Shown piece by piece: positions 52,601 to 61,014 of a DNA stretch of 64,000 nt. How positions within the stretch are numbered: the stretch's first letter is position 1; the number at the start of each line of letters is the position of its first letter. Source of the stretch: Celeribacter indicus (GTDB lineage: Bacteria; Pseudomonadota; Alphaproteobacteria; Rhodobacterales; Rhodobacteraceae). The stretch lies in assembly GCF_000819565.1 (NCBI RefSeq), contig NZ_CP004393.1, positions 1,798,001-1,862,000 of the forward strand, given 5' to 3'. A model generated the notes under the pieces. That model had not been told where the DNA came from. It saw only the letters and a program-made list of their open reading frames with translations, and searched no databases. The translations under genes and the position numbers were made by a program.

Positions 52601-53603
52601 CGGCGCGCCGCGACCCTCGGCGCTGTCGCAGGCCGTCGTCTTCGGCACGCCCGAGGCGGTCCTGCTCGATCTGCCGCAGCTGACCGATGATCAGGCCGCG
52701 CATCGGCCCTTCGCGGCGGCGCATGCGGTGCCTTGGCCCGGCGAGATCGCGGTTTATCGAAGCCCATCGACGGACGGCTTCGACCTGCTAACCACGTTTG
52801 GCACACGCGCCCGGATCGGCACGCTGGTCTCGGACTTCTACGCCGGACCCACCTCGCGCTTCGATCTCGGCAACGCGCTGGTGGTCGATCTGCTGACCGG
52901 CACGCTGGAAAGCGTCACCGATTTGACCCTGTTCGGCGGCGCCAATGCCATCGCCATCGAGAGCGCGCCCGGCGTCTGGGAGGTCGTGCAGGCGGGCGCG
53001 GCCGAACTGATCGCCCCTGGCCGGTATCGCCTGACCCGACTCCTGCGCGGCCAGCGCGGCACCGAGGGCGCCATGGGCAATCCGGCGCCTTCTGGTGCGC
53101 GGGTCGTGGTACTCGACGCAGCGTTGACATCGCTGCCGATCGCCGAGGCCGAGCTCGGCATTCCATGGAACTGGCGCATTGGCCCGGCAAACCGCCCGGT
53201 CAACGACGAGACCTACGTCGCCCAGACCTTCACGCCCGCGGGCGTGGGGCTGCGGCCGTTCTCCGTCGCCCATGTCGAGCAGCCTTGGCGCGAACCGCGC
53301 ACGGCCGGGGACCTGACCATCCGCTGGACGCGCCGATCCCGCGCACTCGCCGCCGACAGCTGGGGCGGGCTCGAGGTGCCGCTGGCCGAGGAACTCGAAG
53401 CCTACGAGGTCGAGATCCTCGACGGCGCCACGGTGAAGCGGGTGCTGAGCGCGGCCACCGCCAGCGCGATCTACACCGCCGCCGCCCAGACCGCCGACTG
53501 GGGCGCGGTGCTCGGTCCGGGCGACACGCTCGACATTCGTCTCTTCCAGCTCTCTGCCCTCGTCGGGCGGGGCGCACCCAAGACAGTCACGCTCACGTTC
53601 TGA
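49638..53603 (+). CDS. Baseplate megatron protein with TIM-barrel domain (GTA gp15-like)
   Basis: 1321 residues. The N-terminus is Gly/Ala-rich (GGSIGGAILGVSAATIGGFI), then RLYGRMRIGGNIIWATDFRE and a Gly-rich loop, as in phage host-specificity proteins. The GTA TIM-barrel domain covers about 440-730 (EIGYAADWSEYFGHHPGDGS, then FVGIDNYMPLSDWRDGF and IRFTELGCPAIDRGTNQPN). C-terminal beta domains (about 850-1300) would bind the receptor or carry fibres. It is the central tail-tip protein. Confidence 0.92.
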   Translation: MATLILGAAGAAIGGSIGGAILGVSAATIGGFIGSTIGSVVDSWIVSSLAPTQRIEGARLDSLRITSSTEGAVIPRLYGRMRIGGNIIWATDFREETKTTTQGGGKGGGGGKVKTTEYLYYASFAVALCEGPITGIGRIWADGKPMGLSGVTWRWYPGDEAQAADPFIAAKMGAANTPAYRSTAYVVFEELPLSSYGNRLPQLSFEVFRPLADPDTAEGLTRAVTLIPASGEFTYATQAIRKSSGGATQAENLNALPDTADMVVALDRLQAMAPAVESVSLVVAWFGDDLRAGSCKLRPGVEVTAKSTAPVGWSVNGVSRANAILVSRDAEDRPVYGGTPADFAVVQAIREMKARGLRVTFYPFILMDVPPGNTLPNPYSDNAAETGQPTFPWRGRITCSPAAGYAGSVDKTATAASQVAAFFGSVSPSDFAISGETVSWTGPSGDWGLRRMMLHYAHLCAVAGGVDAFLIGSEMRGLTTIRSGASSYPAVTAFKALAADVRAILGAGTEIGYAADWSEYFGHHPGDGSGDVYFHLDPLWSDANIDFVGIDNYMPLSDWRDGFGHADAAEGWPAIYDRAYLQENIAGSEGFDWFYASAADRSAQVRTPITDGAAGKPWVFRYKDLRSWWSNPHYNRPGGVESGTPTAWVPQSKPIRFTELGCPAIDRGTNQPNVFFDPKSSESFTPYFSRGWRDDTIQRAYLEATYLFWGEAANNPVSSVYGGRMVDVPECVAWTWDARPYPFFPELTDVWTDGPNWRLGHWLTGRLGAVSLAALVRHLCLRADLPEDRIDVTGLWGAVEGYAIGALESPRASITTLARHFGFDAVETEGVIRFIMRGRASVATLEPDDLVAAREGDVLELTRGQETELPQALKWQVARADEDYEAAQVEARRITVDTTRIASESFPMAVPPEEAERRCRRALMEAWTGRETAAFRLPPSRLALDPADVVMLAHDGRSIPLRLISIADADARGTEAVRQDREAYDLPPGAPRPSALSQAVVFGTPEAVLLDLPQLTDDQAAHRPFAAAHAVPWPGEIAVYRSPSTDGFDLLTTFGTRARIGTLVSDFYAGPTSRFDLGNALVVDLLTGTLESVTDLTLFGGANAIAIESAPGVWEVVQAGAAELIAPGRYRLTRLLRGQRGTEGAMGNPAPSGARVVVLDAALTSLPIAEAELGIPWNWRIGPANRPVNDETYVAQTFTPAGVGLRPFSVAHVEQPWREPRTAGDLTIRWTRRSRALAADSWGGLEVPLAEELEAYEVEILDGATVKRVLSAATASAIYTAAAQTADWGAVLGPGDTLDIRLFQLSALVGRGAPKTVTLTF

Positions 53604-53613
53604 AGGCCACCCC

Positions 53614-55341
53614 ATGTCCGACGCCACGACCTATCTCCTGCTGCCATACATCCTGGCGGCGCAGGCCCAGAAGCATGTCACCCACAACGAGGCGCTGCGG
53701 ATCCTCGACGGGCTTGTCCAGCTCTCCGTCCTCGACCGGGACCTGACCACGCCGCCAGTCAGCCCTGCCGATGGCGACCGCTACGTTGTCGGCTCGGGCG
53801 CGACGGGCGACTGGGCGGGGTGGGATCTGAACATCGCCCTCTGGACCGACGGCGCCTGGTTGCGCCTGCCACCGCGTACTGGCTGGCGGACATGGGTCGA
53901 GGACGAGGCCGTGCTGCTCGTCTGGACTGGCGCTGCCTGGGAGGTCGTCGGCGAGCCAAGCGACATCTCGGACGCCGTCTTCAGCCTGATCAACGATGCC
54001 GATCCCACAAAGAAGGCGGTCTTCTCGCTGTCCGGGATCAGCACCGGCACGACCCGCAGCTACACGCTGCCCAACACCTCCTCGGAACTGGCGATCCTGG
54101 CGGGGACCCAGACCTTCAACGGCAACAAGACCTTCTCGGGCACACTGACGGCCTCCGGTACCGTCACGGTCTCGGGAGCGACTGCGACCATCGGCACGGC
54201 CACGGGAACGGCGACCTACGGCATGGGCACCGGGGCGACGACCACCGGCCTTACCAAGACCGTGAACCTCGGCACCGGCGGCGCGTCGGGGTCGACCACG
54301 GTCGTCAACATCGGCCCCGTGACCTCGGGCGCGAACGGCACCACGGTGATCAACACGCCGACTGTAACCTTCGCCAATGCCGTGACCCAGGTCGGCATGC
54401 CCCAGGCGAACCTGACCGCCCAGCTTCTGGGCCTCGGCGGGGCGACGGCCGACAGCTACAACCGGCTGTCGGTCAACACCCCCGCGGTGCTCCTGAACAA
54501 CGCGGGCGCCGGGATCGAGGCGACGGTCAACAAGGCCGCGGCCGCCAACGATGCGAGTTTCGCTTTCAAGACCAACTGGTCGGCCCGCGCACTGATCGGC
54601 CTTCTTGGCAGCGACGATTTCAGCTTCAAGGTCAGCCCGGACGGCTCGGCCTTCTACGAGGCGATCCGGATCGACCGCACCAGCGGCCGGGTCGAGATGC
54701 CCGAACCTCTGGTGCTCCCGGCGCTCGATGCCGTGCCCGCACCGCCGCCGACCGGCAAGCTGGCTATTTATGCGCGCGACCGCGCGGGGGCTGGATGGCT
54801 CGACGTCCAGCGCCCCTCGGGGCGGTTCTTTCCGCTGCAGCCGCATTTCGGGGTGAACCGCATCGCGACCTGGGCGCCGTCCACCGGTACGACCGTCAAC
54901 ACCAACGGCATGCCGCGCACCGCCGTCGGCACCGTGTCCACGCCGACACTCGCCACCACCAACCTTTCGACCTCAATGCGCCGCTGGCGCGTGACCAGCG
55001 CCGCCACCGCCGATGCAGCGGCGGAGGAGCGTTCGGCCGGCTGGGTCTGCTGGCGCGGCAATGCGGATGGGCTGGGCGGCTTCACCTACGTGAACCGGCT
55101 CTCGCTGGTGACGCTGCAGGCGACCGGTATGGGCTTCTTCGGCCTCTACGGATCGACCACGGCGCTGGCCACGACCTTGACGTTGTCCGCCGTGGTGAAC
55201 TGCATCGGCATCGGCTTCCAGCGCGGCACCCACACGAACTGGCAACTCGTGCAGAATGAACCGCTCCGGGTTTGCCGGAGGCTCCAACTCTTGAGTAGGA
55301 TGGAGCATCATGAGCAAGACAACGAACAAATATTCCCCTGA
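53614..55341 (+). pseudogene. Tail fibre protein (DUF2793), 3' end removed by IS3-linked rearrangement
   Basis: The N-terminal DUF2793 domain is clear (YLLLPYILAAQAQKHVTHNE, then ALRILDGLVQLSVLDRDLTT and LPPRTGWRTWVEDEAVLLVW). A long Thr/Gly-rich beta-repeat shaft follows, with a C-terminal head region (AGWVCWRGNADGLGGFTYVN). Phage sequence ends at residue 547 (RGTHTNWQLVQNE). The frame then runs into the IS3 left end and stops at 55341. The missing tip usually carries receptor binding, so the particle may be impaired. Confidence 0.85.
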
Positions 55342-55636
55342 AGTGCGCGAGCGAGCGGTTCGTATGGTTTTGGACAACGCCGGTCAGCATGAGAGCCGCT
55401 GGCAAGCGATCGTATCGATCTCGGCGAAGATAGGCTGTTCGACGAACACGCTGAATGACTGGGTCAAAAAGGCAGAGATTGATCGTGGCGACCGTGCTGG
55501 GGTCAGTACCGAGATGGCCGAGAAGATGAAGGCGCTGGAGCGCGAGAACCGCGAACTCAAGCAGGCGAATGAGATCCTGCGGAAGGCGTCGGCGTATTTT
55601 GCGATGGCGGAGCTCGACCGCCGACCGAAGTCATGA
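55310..55636 (+). CDS. IS3 transposase OrfA
   Basis: 108 residues. HTH region ([20 protein letters not shown], then [20 protein letters not shown]) and a C-terminal leucine-zipper helix ([20 protein letters not shown]). Its stop overlaps the orfB ATG (ATGA); the full transposase is normally made by -1 frameshifting near the end of orfA. Confidence 0.92.
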   Translation: MSKTTNKYSPEVRERAVRMVLDNAGQHESRWQAIVSISAKIGCSTNTLNDWVKKAEIDRGDRAGVSTEMAEKMKALERENRELKQANEILRKASAYFAMAELDRRPKS

Positions 55637-56532
55637 TCGCCTTTATCGACGATTATCGTGGAGAGCTCGGGGTCGAGCCGATCTGCAAGCACCTGCCGAT
55701 TGCCCCGTCCACATACTACGATCATCTGGCCAAACGGGCCGACCCTGATCTGCGCTCGGATCGGTTCAAGCGCGACGACGAGCTTCGCCCCGAGATCGAG
55801 CGCGTGTTCGATGAGAATTACAAGGTCTATGGCGTGCGCAAAGTCTGGCGCCAGATGCGGCGGGAAGGATTTGATGTGGCCCGATGCACGATAGCCCGGT
55901 TGATGAAGGATTTGGGCCTGCAGGGCGTCATCCGGGGCAAGCCGCATAAAACGACGATCCCTGACAAGAAGCAGCCGTGCCCGATGGACAAGGTAAACCG
56001 GCAATTCCGGGTGCCGGCACCGAACATGCTCTGGGTCAGCGATTTCACCTATGTCGCCACCTGGCAAGGGTTCGTTTATGTGGCATTCGTGATCGACACG
56101 TTCGCGCGCCGGATCGTTGGGTGGCGCGTCAGCCGCACGGCTCACACAGGCTTCGTTCTCGACGCTTTGGAACAGGCTGTTCATCAGCGGCAGCCTGGTG
56201 TGGGACTGATCCATCACTCAGACCGCGGATCGCAATACCTGGCGATAAAATACACCGAACGCTTGGCCGAGGCAGGAATCGAACCCTCGGTCGGCAGCGT
56301 CGGTGACAGCTATGACAACGCTTTGGCCGAGACAATCAATGGTCTCTTCAAGGCGGAGGTCATCCACCGCCGTGGCCCGTGGCGCAGTCTGGACGCCGTG
56401 GAATACGCCACTCTGGAATGGGTCGACTGGTTCAACAATCGCCGCCTCCTCGAGCCCATCGGGAACATCCCACCAGCGGAAGCAGAGGCAAACTTCTACG
56501 CAGCTCTGGTAACTAAGACCATAGCCGCATAA
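55633..56532 (+). CDS. IS3 transposase OrfB (DDE catalytic subunit)
   Basis: 299 residues. Integrase-core triad: first Asp in [13 protein letters not shown], second in [13 protein letters not shown], Glu in [20 protein letters not shown]. An N-terminal HTH_21 region ([20 protein letters not shown]) is present. No frameshifts or stops, so the element may be active. Confidence 0.93.
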   Translation: MIAFIDDYRGELGVEPICKHLPIAPSTYYDHLAKRADPDLRSDRFKRDDELRPEIERVFDENYKVYGVRKVWRQMRREGFDVARCTIARLMKDLGLQGVIRGKPHKTTIPDKKQPCPMDKVNRQFRVPAPNMLWVSDFTYVATWQGFVYVAFVIDTFARRIVGWRVSRTAHTGFVLDALEQAVHQRQPGVGLIHHSDRGSQYLAIKYTERLAEAGIEPSVGSVGDSYDNALAETINGLFKAEVIHRRGPWRSLDAVEYATLEWVDWFNNRRLLEPIGNIPPAEAEANFYAALVTKTIAA

Positions 56533-56568
56533 CTTAAACCAAACAGCCTCCGGCAAACCCGGAGCGGT

Positions 56569-57900
56569 TCACAGGGCGCTGTCGAGCTCGCCTAGCAACC
56601 CTTCGTAGTCGATGATGAAGCCGAACTGCTTCTCCGTGCCACCGTCCTCGTAGAGGCGGTTTACGCGCGCAATCGCCTGCAGGAGGTTATGTTCCTTCAG
56701 GGACTTGCAGACGTAAAGGACCGTGTTACGGGGCGCGTCGAAGCCGGTGAGCAGCTTGGAGACGATGATCAGGATTTCTGGATCGCCGGAGCCCTTGAAG
56801 GCGTCGATGATCTGGCGGTTGTACTCTTCCTCGGTCTTGTACCGCGCCATCATTGACAACCAAAATTTCCGCACGAGGTCCTTGGATTCCTGGTCGACCT
56901 CCTCGTTGCCCTCGTTATCGTCCGGCGGCGAGATGACGATCGCACTCGACACGTGGCCGATCTCGTCGAGGACCTCCTTGAAGCGGACGGCCGCCGCTTT
57001 CGACGGGGCGATGAGCTGCGCCTTGAACCCAGTACCCTGCCAGTGCTGGCGAAAGTGCTCGGAGATGTCGAACGCCTTGGCTCGAATGGCCTGATCGGTC
57101 TTGGCCAAGGCGTCCATCCGAGAGAACTTCCGCTTTAGATCACGCTTCTGGTTCTCGGTCAGCCCCTCGCTGATCTTGTCGAACCAACGGTCGATAACTG
57201 CGCCCGAGACCTGCTGCTCAACGAGCCGTCCCTCGTAGAGCAGCGGCACGACGGCACCGTCGGCGACCGCCTCGTCAATAGCGTAGCGGTGGATGAACCG
57301 CCCGAAGGTCGACAGCGTGTTCTTCTCCTTCTTCAGCAGAGGCGTACCGGTGAAGCCGAGGTAGCAGGCCTTTGGAAGGAGGCGGCGCATCTTGGCGGCG
57401 AATTGGCTGTGGCCGCCGTAGCGCCCCGTCTGAGTCCTGTGGCTCTCGTCCACCAGCACGAAGATGTTCGGATCTTCGTCCGCCAGCTTGCTGTTCTTCA
57501 ACGCCGTATCGAACTTGTTGATGATCGTGGTGACCAGCGGAGCCTTGTTTTGGACGAGCTCTAGAAGGTGAGCCCCGCTCGTCGCGCGGATCGGCTCGAG
57601 ATCACAGGACTTGAAGGTATCTTTGATCTGCTTGTCGAGATCATCGCGGTCCGTGACTATGATGATCCGCGGGTTCTCGATGCTGCGCTCTAAGGCGAAG
57701 GAATACTCGCGACCCCGATGGGTAAAGCGGTTGATGCGCATCAGCTGCTCGGCAAGAACATCGTCCAGCACGACGTTACGGAGGCGCCCGCCACGGAGGC
57801 GGAGGGCCTCCTCCTGCGAGAGCGGCGTGAACCCGAGCGCGACCAGCAGCTGAAGTGCCGGGACCTGGGATTGGTGTTTCTCAGCGGCGATGAAAGTCAT
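56569..57900 (-). pseudogene. Type I restriction subunit HsdR, internally deleted and 3' truncated
   Basis: 443 residues against about 1000 in the family. The native N-terminus is present (KHQSQVPALQLLVALGFTPL, then LDDVLAEQLMRINRFTHRGR). After residue 69 (REYSFA) it jumps to LERSIENPRIIIVTDRDDLD. This loses the PD-(D/E)XK nuclease domain and helicase Walker A, roughly 300 residues, but stays in frame. Later motifs remain (FVLVDESHRTQ, LGFTGTPLL, ARVNRLYED). The 3' end is cut by the IS3, whose terminal repeat supplies the TGA stop. It cannot cut or translocate DNA. Its start overlaps the kinase stop (ATGA). Confidence 0.88.
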
Positions 57901-58973
57901 TTGCCGGTCACCACGAATTGCTTGAAGTCCGCGACGACCTTTTCCGCCTGCTTTTGGGTGACACCACGCTTGCAGAACTGGGTGACGCGCTGATTATTGC
58001 CTGAGACCACATTGCGCTTGCTGCAGGTCACGTCGAACTTCCCGCCTGCTACCGGCGAGACCGAGTGCGAGAACTCGTGGGTCCTGCATATGCCGACTTC
58101 GCTGCCGGCGGCGTCGACTGTCCAGTGCCCGGGGTAGTTCAGCTTTTCAAGCGCTCGCCGCATCTCGAGAGCGCTGGTGTACCGCTGGACCGGATCAGGA
58201 TGGACAGCCTTCAGGATGACGCGACGAACTGCTGCTGGGATGTGGCACCCGAAGTCCTTCGCCTGAAGCAGCTTCCCAGACGCTATGTCCTGTTCGTACT
58301 GCGCCGTGCCGATGCTGGCGCGAACTGCCCGCAGATGGTCCATGTGAATAAGCAACCGTGCGAGGGTCATGCCGACCTGGAAGATGTCCGAACTGACGCC
58401 GATGTTGCCCGTCGTAAGGACTTCCGGTGCACGGTGGAGAACGTAGGCGTTCGGGGCCGCTACCGGGGCACCGTTCGATGAAACGCCCGTAATCCCGTAG
58501 TCCGACAGCATGGCCTGCTGCTGAGACCCCAGCAGAATGTTCCCCGGCTTGATGTCGTTGTGATAGAAGCTGCGCGCATGGAGATACTCCAGCCCCTGCA
58601 GGATATCTCGTGCGATCCGCAGGACGGCGGGAAGCGGCAGATAGCCCGCCGGATTTGCCAGGGTCTCGACCGAGCCGTTCGGCTGGTAGTCCATGGCGAG
58701 GATGACGGCATGCTCCCCCGACACCGGCACGACATCGGCCTGGTGGACGTACACGAGGTTGTTGTGCTCGAGCCGGTTGCCGATCTGGGCCTCACGCAGC
58801 CGCTCGTCCACGGACACCCCTGGCTGGAGGATCTTGACCGCGTACTCTCGCTGCACGGCAAGATCATGCGCCAGCCAGACCTCTCCGAAGCTGCCTGCGC
58901 CGATCTTGCTGACCAACCGGTACTTGTAGAGGGTCATGCCGGGCGTGAGGGTGACAAGGACAAGCTGGTTCAT
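57897..58973 (-). CDS. Hanks-type Ser/Thr protein kinase in a restriction operon
   Basis: 358 residues from ATG 58973, which overlaps the upstream stop (ATGA). The kinase is complete: Gly loop KIGAGSFGEVW (25-30), Lys47 in EYAVKIL, catalytic loop YHNDIKPGN with Asp140, metal Asp158 in SDYG (DFG replaced by DYG), and HRAPEVL. A C-terminal domain of about 90 residues after residue 270 has Cys/His residues (CRTHEFSHS, CSKRN, FCKRGVTQKQAEKVV). No membrane span. Active-site residues are all present, so it is likely active. It sits between the RNase-H-like gene and hsdR with 4-bp overlaps on both sides, so it probably phosphorylates or regulates a restriction component or acts as an infection sensor. 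Confidence 0.85.
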   Translation of the reverse strand: MNQLVLVTLTPGMTLYKYRLVSKIGAGSFGEVWLAHDLAVQREYAVKILQPGVSVDERLREAQIGNRLEHNNLVYVHQADVVPVSGEHAVILAMDYQPNGSVETLANPAGYLPLPAVLRIARDILQGLEYLHARSFYHNDIKPGNILLGSQQQAMLSDYGITGVSSNGAPVAAPNAYVLHRAPEVLTTGNIGVSSDIFQVGMTLARLLIHMDHLRAVRASIGTAQYEQDIASGKLLQAKDFGCHIPAAVRRVILKAVHPDPVQRYTSALEMRRALEKLNYPGHWTVDAAGSEVGICRTHEFSHSVSPVAGGKFDVTCSKRNVVSGNNQRVTQFCKRGVTQKQAEKVVADFKQFVVTGK

Positions 58974-59437
58974 GGCCGGCGCAGCCCCCACCATGCCGCA
59001 TTCACGGCGTCGGCCATCTTGTTGTCCCAGTATTTGTCGGTCTTTCCGACCCGGGTGTCAGCGTGCTGCTTCGTCTCCTTGCTCGTCGTGGGCATGGATG
59101 AGTAGATCTTCAGCTCGACAGGGATCCCACGATGCGCACAGGCGAGCACGACGGCGGCATCGGCATGAGCCGACTTCCGCTTCGCCTTGGTATCGCTCTG
59201 CGTGTATTCGTTCTGCTTGATCATCACTTTTGCGATGCCGGGATGGGCATCGAAGATCGCCAGAACTTCGCGGTACAGCCAGTCCAGCCGCTCGGCATCG
59301 GCGTCCTCCCCGATCGAGGCAGGGACGGACAGCTTGTTGTCGCTGGCCGCGTTCTCCAGCGTGTAGGCGCCGCCCACTTCCGACACGACTGCGTAGCGGG
59401 GGGCCTTCGGGTCGCCGCGAAATCCAAGAACCTTCAT
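58970..59437 (-). CDS. Uncharacterised protein with RNase-H-like pattern, first gene of the kinase-hsdR operon
   Basis: 155 residues from ATG 59437, chosen because AGAAGG lies 7 nt upstream. Predicted pattern: strand (MKVLGFRG), strand, helix (ERLDWLYREVLAIFDAHPGI), strand (AKVMIKQNEY), helix (SAHADAAVVLACAHRGIPVE), C-terminal helix (WDNKMADAVNAAWWGL). This resembles RuvC/RNase-H-like folds such as DUF3010, with acidic residues near the end, but I cannot confirm the family. It overlaps the kinase gene by 4 bp. A partner or substrate of the kinase is plausible. Confidence 0.6.
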   Translation of the reverse strand: MKVLGFRGDPKAPRYAVVSEVGGAYTLENAASDNKLSVPASIGEDADAERLDWLYREVLAIFDAHPGIAKVMIKQNEYTQSDTKAKRKSAHADAAVVLACAHRGIPVELKIYSSMPTTSKETKQHADTRVGKTDKYWDNKMADAVNAAWWGLRRP

Positions 59438-59498
59438 GCCAATACCTTCTCTAAATTCACGCGCCACTGCCATTCACGCAGGAGGCGCGTGCCGGTGA

Positions 59499-59705
59499 GG
59501 CGCCAAGCGCGCGCTCGCCGATGTCGGTCTCGACGGCGACGAGGCCGCGCTCGACATCCGCGATCTGCGCTCGCTCGTCGACTGCATCCGGCTGGTGCGC
59601 CGCACCGCGATGCAGACCGCCGTCCGCATGATCACCACCGCCGTCATGCTCGCGCTGCTCGCCGGCATCGCCATCAAGCTCAAGATCTTCGGCGGCAGCC
59701 CGTAG
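59499..59705 (+). pseudogene. DUF6127 phage membrane protein, 5' end lost
   Basis: An open frame of 68 codons without a start reads GAKRALADVGLDGDEAALDI, then RDLRSLVDCIRLVRRTAMQT and a membrane helix ending LAIKLKIFGG-like (IAIKLKIFGGSP). This is the C-terminal part of DUF6127 proteins found after tail-fibre genes in such phages. The native start was lost where the foreign block joins, near 59470. It marks the return to phage sequence. Confidence 0.75.
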
Positions 59706-59860
59706 CCGCTCACCACCCCGTTAGCCTAACCGTGACCAGCCCTGGTGGCGGGGTGAGCCGCGGTCTGTCTGTCAGGCAGACGGGAAGGTCCAGTGGACAT
59801 TCCCGAGCGGCGAACGCACAGAGCCCTGCGAGGGGCCGGAAACTCGTTTCGGAGGACCCC

Positions 59861-60535
59861 ATGACCACGACCTTCCACCGCCACTGGCGTGACGTACCGG
59901 AGAGCACCTGGCGCTGGCCCAACTTCTCCCCCGCCGAGATCGCCTGCCGGGGCACCGGCAAGCTGCTCATCAACGAGCCCGCGCTCGACAAGCTGCAGGC
60001 GCTGCGTGACCGGCTGGGCAAGCCGCTGATCGTCCGCTCGGCCTATCGCAGCCCCGAGCACAACCGCGCCGTGGGCGGCGCGACCCGATCGAAGCACCTC
60101 GACGGCGCCGCCTTCGACATCGCCATGGCGAACCACGACCCGGTGGCCTTCGAGGCCGCAGCGCGCGAGGTGGGGTTCCTCGGCTTCGGCTTCTATCCGC
60201 GCTCGGAGTTCATCCATGTCGATCTCGGGCCGGCACGGCAGTGGGGCGAGCGGTTCCCGGCGCGTGCCGTTCCCTTTGCCGCCGAGACCCCGCCGCAGCG
60301 CGAAGTCCTGGCGCAGAGTCGGACCATGAAGGGCGGTGGCGCGGCGGGCGTCGCGACGCTCGGAGCAGCCGGAGTCGAGGTGGCGGAGCAGGTGCTCACC
60401 GAAACCCAGACCGCGATCCTGCCGCTCGTCCCGTATCTCGACACCCTGCGCTGGGTGTTCATCGCGGTCGCCCTCGGCGGCATCGCGGTCACGATCTACG
60501 CCCGCCTCGATGACTGGAAACGAGGACAGCGATGA
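59861..60535 (+). CDS. Peptidase M15 endolysin (D-Ala-D-Ala carboxypeptidase-like)
   Basis: 224 residues with GGAGG 5 nt before the ATG. Zinc ligands are visible: H79 and D86 in RSKHLDGAAFDIA and H119 in SEFIHVDLG. The C-terminus has a membrane helix (WVFIAVALGGIAVTIYARLD). It cleaves peptidoglycan peptides. The prophage thus has a GH24 lysozyme and this second, membrane-tethered hydrolase. Confidence 0.9.
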   Translation: MTTTFHRHWRDVPESTWRWPNFSPAEIACRGTGKLLINEPALDKLQALRDRLGKPLIVRSAYRSPEHNRAVGGATRSKHLDGAAFDIAMANHDPVAFEAAAREVGFLGFGFYPRSEFIHVDLGPARQWGERFPARAVPFAAETPPQREVLAQSRTMKGGGAAGVATLGAAGVEVAEQVLTETQTAILPLVPYLDTLRWVFIAVALGGIAVTIYARLDDWKRGQR

Positions 60536-60744
60536 TCGCTGCGCTCCTGACCGGTTTCGCCGCCAGCCCGTGCATGCGGGTGGCGCTACGCTACTGCGCC
60601 GTCGTGCTCGCCGTGATCCTGTTCCTGCTAGCGCTTCGGCGGTCCGGCGAACGCACGGGCCGCCTCGCCGAACGCCTTGAGACTAGGCTCAGGACTTCGG
60701 TAACGGGGGCGTCCCAGTCAAGCGGTTTTGCGCACAACAATTGA
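60532..60744 (+). CDS. Phage membrane protein, probably 3' truncated
   Basis: 70 residues. It starts in the stop of the M15 gene (ATGA) and has one membrane span (LRYCAVVLAVILFLLALRR), then a helix (SGERTGRLAERLETRL). Related genes usually continue with a longer coiled coil. Here the sequence after about 60680 turns unrelated (TGASQSSGFAHNN). The right end of phage sequence is probably at 60680-60745. Confidence 0.6.
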   Translation: MIAALLTGFAASPCMRVALRYCAVVLAVILFLLALRRSGERTGRLAERLETRLRTSVTGASQSSGFAHNN

Positions 60745-61014
60745 CCCGCCGTAGAGGTTACTTTGATATACTTGGTGCCGGTCCTGGCTTCCTTCGCGGC
60801 CTATAGCTGAGATCCTTGGGGAACATGCTTCGGTTCGTGGTCAGCGCGATGGCTGCCAACATGATGCTGGTTCGATGTAATTCCGATGTGCCCATCTCAT
60901 AGGCGTGCTTGGCAAAAACCAGCGACAGTCCTGACCACGGCATCATCGGAACCACGTCCCTGCGGGACCTCAAAGGCCTGCGATCAGGCAGGCAACGGGT
61001 GGGGTGTCATCCTG
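60745..61014. other. Junction between prophage and element, no gene recognised
   Basis: A 71-codon minus-strand frame (60758-60973) is open but has no family features. The stretch probably holds the prophage right end and debris beside the IS110 remnant. Confidence 0.4.

Larger units (their letters stand above)
55257..56571 (+). mobile_element. IS3-family insertion sequence, 1315 bp, intact ends
   Basis: Both ends carry the same perfect 27-bp terminal inverted repeat, starting TGAACCGCTCCGGGTTTGCC (55257-55283 and, inverted, 56545-56571). Between them are overlapping orfA and orfB. The 3-bp flanks differ (GAA left, CAG right), so there is no target duplication. The left flank is a phage fibre gene and the right flank is hsdR. 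It therefore sits at a junction made by deletion or recombination. Confidence 0.92.

Noticed and set aside
59455..59479. Two ATTCACGC copies 17 bp apart at the right junction of the foreign block as an attachment site
   Set aside because: The repeat is only 8 bp and no copy was seen at the left junction, so it is not evidence of site-specific insertion.
11660..60760. attL/attR pair at the prophage ends
   Set aside because: By eye only an 8-bp match (CCAGTCAA near 11675 and 60714) was found, which is within chance. The ends need computational comparison with an unoccupied site.
60758..60973. 71-codon minus-strand frame beside the prophage right end as a transposase fragment
   Set aside because: No transposase motif could be matched, unlike the neighbouring IS110 remnant, so it is left as unassigned junction sequence.
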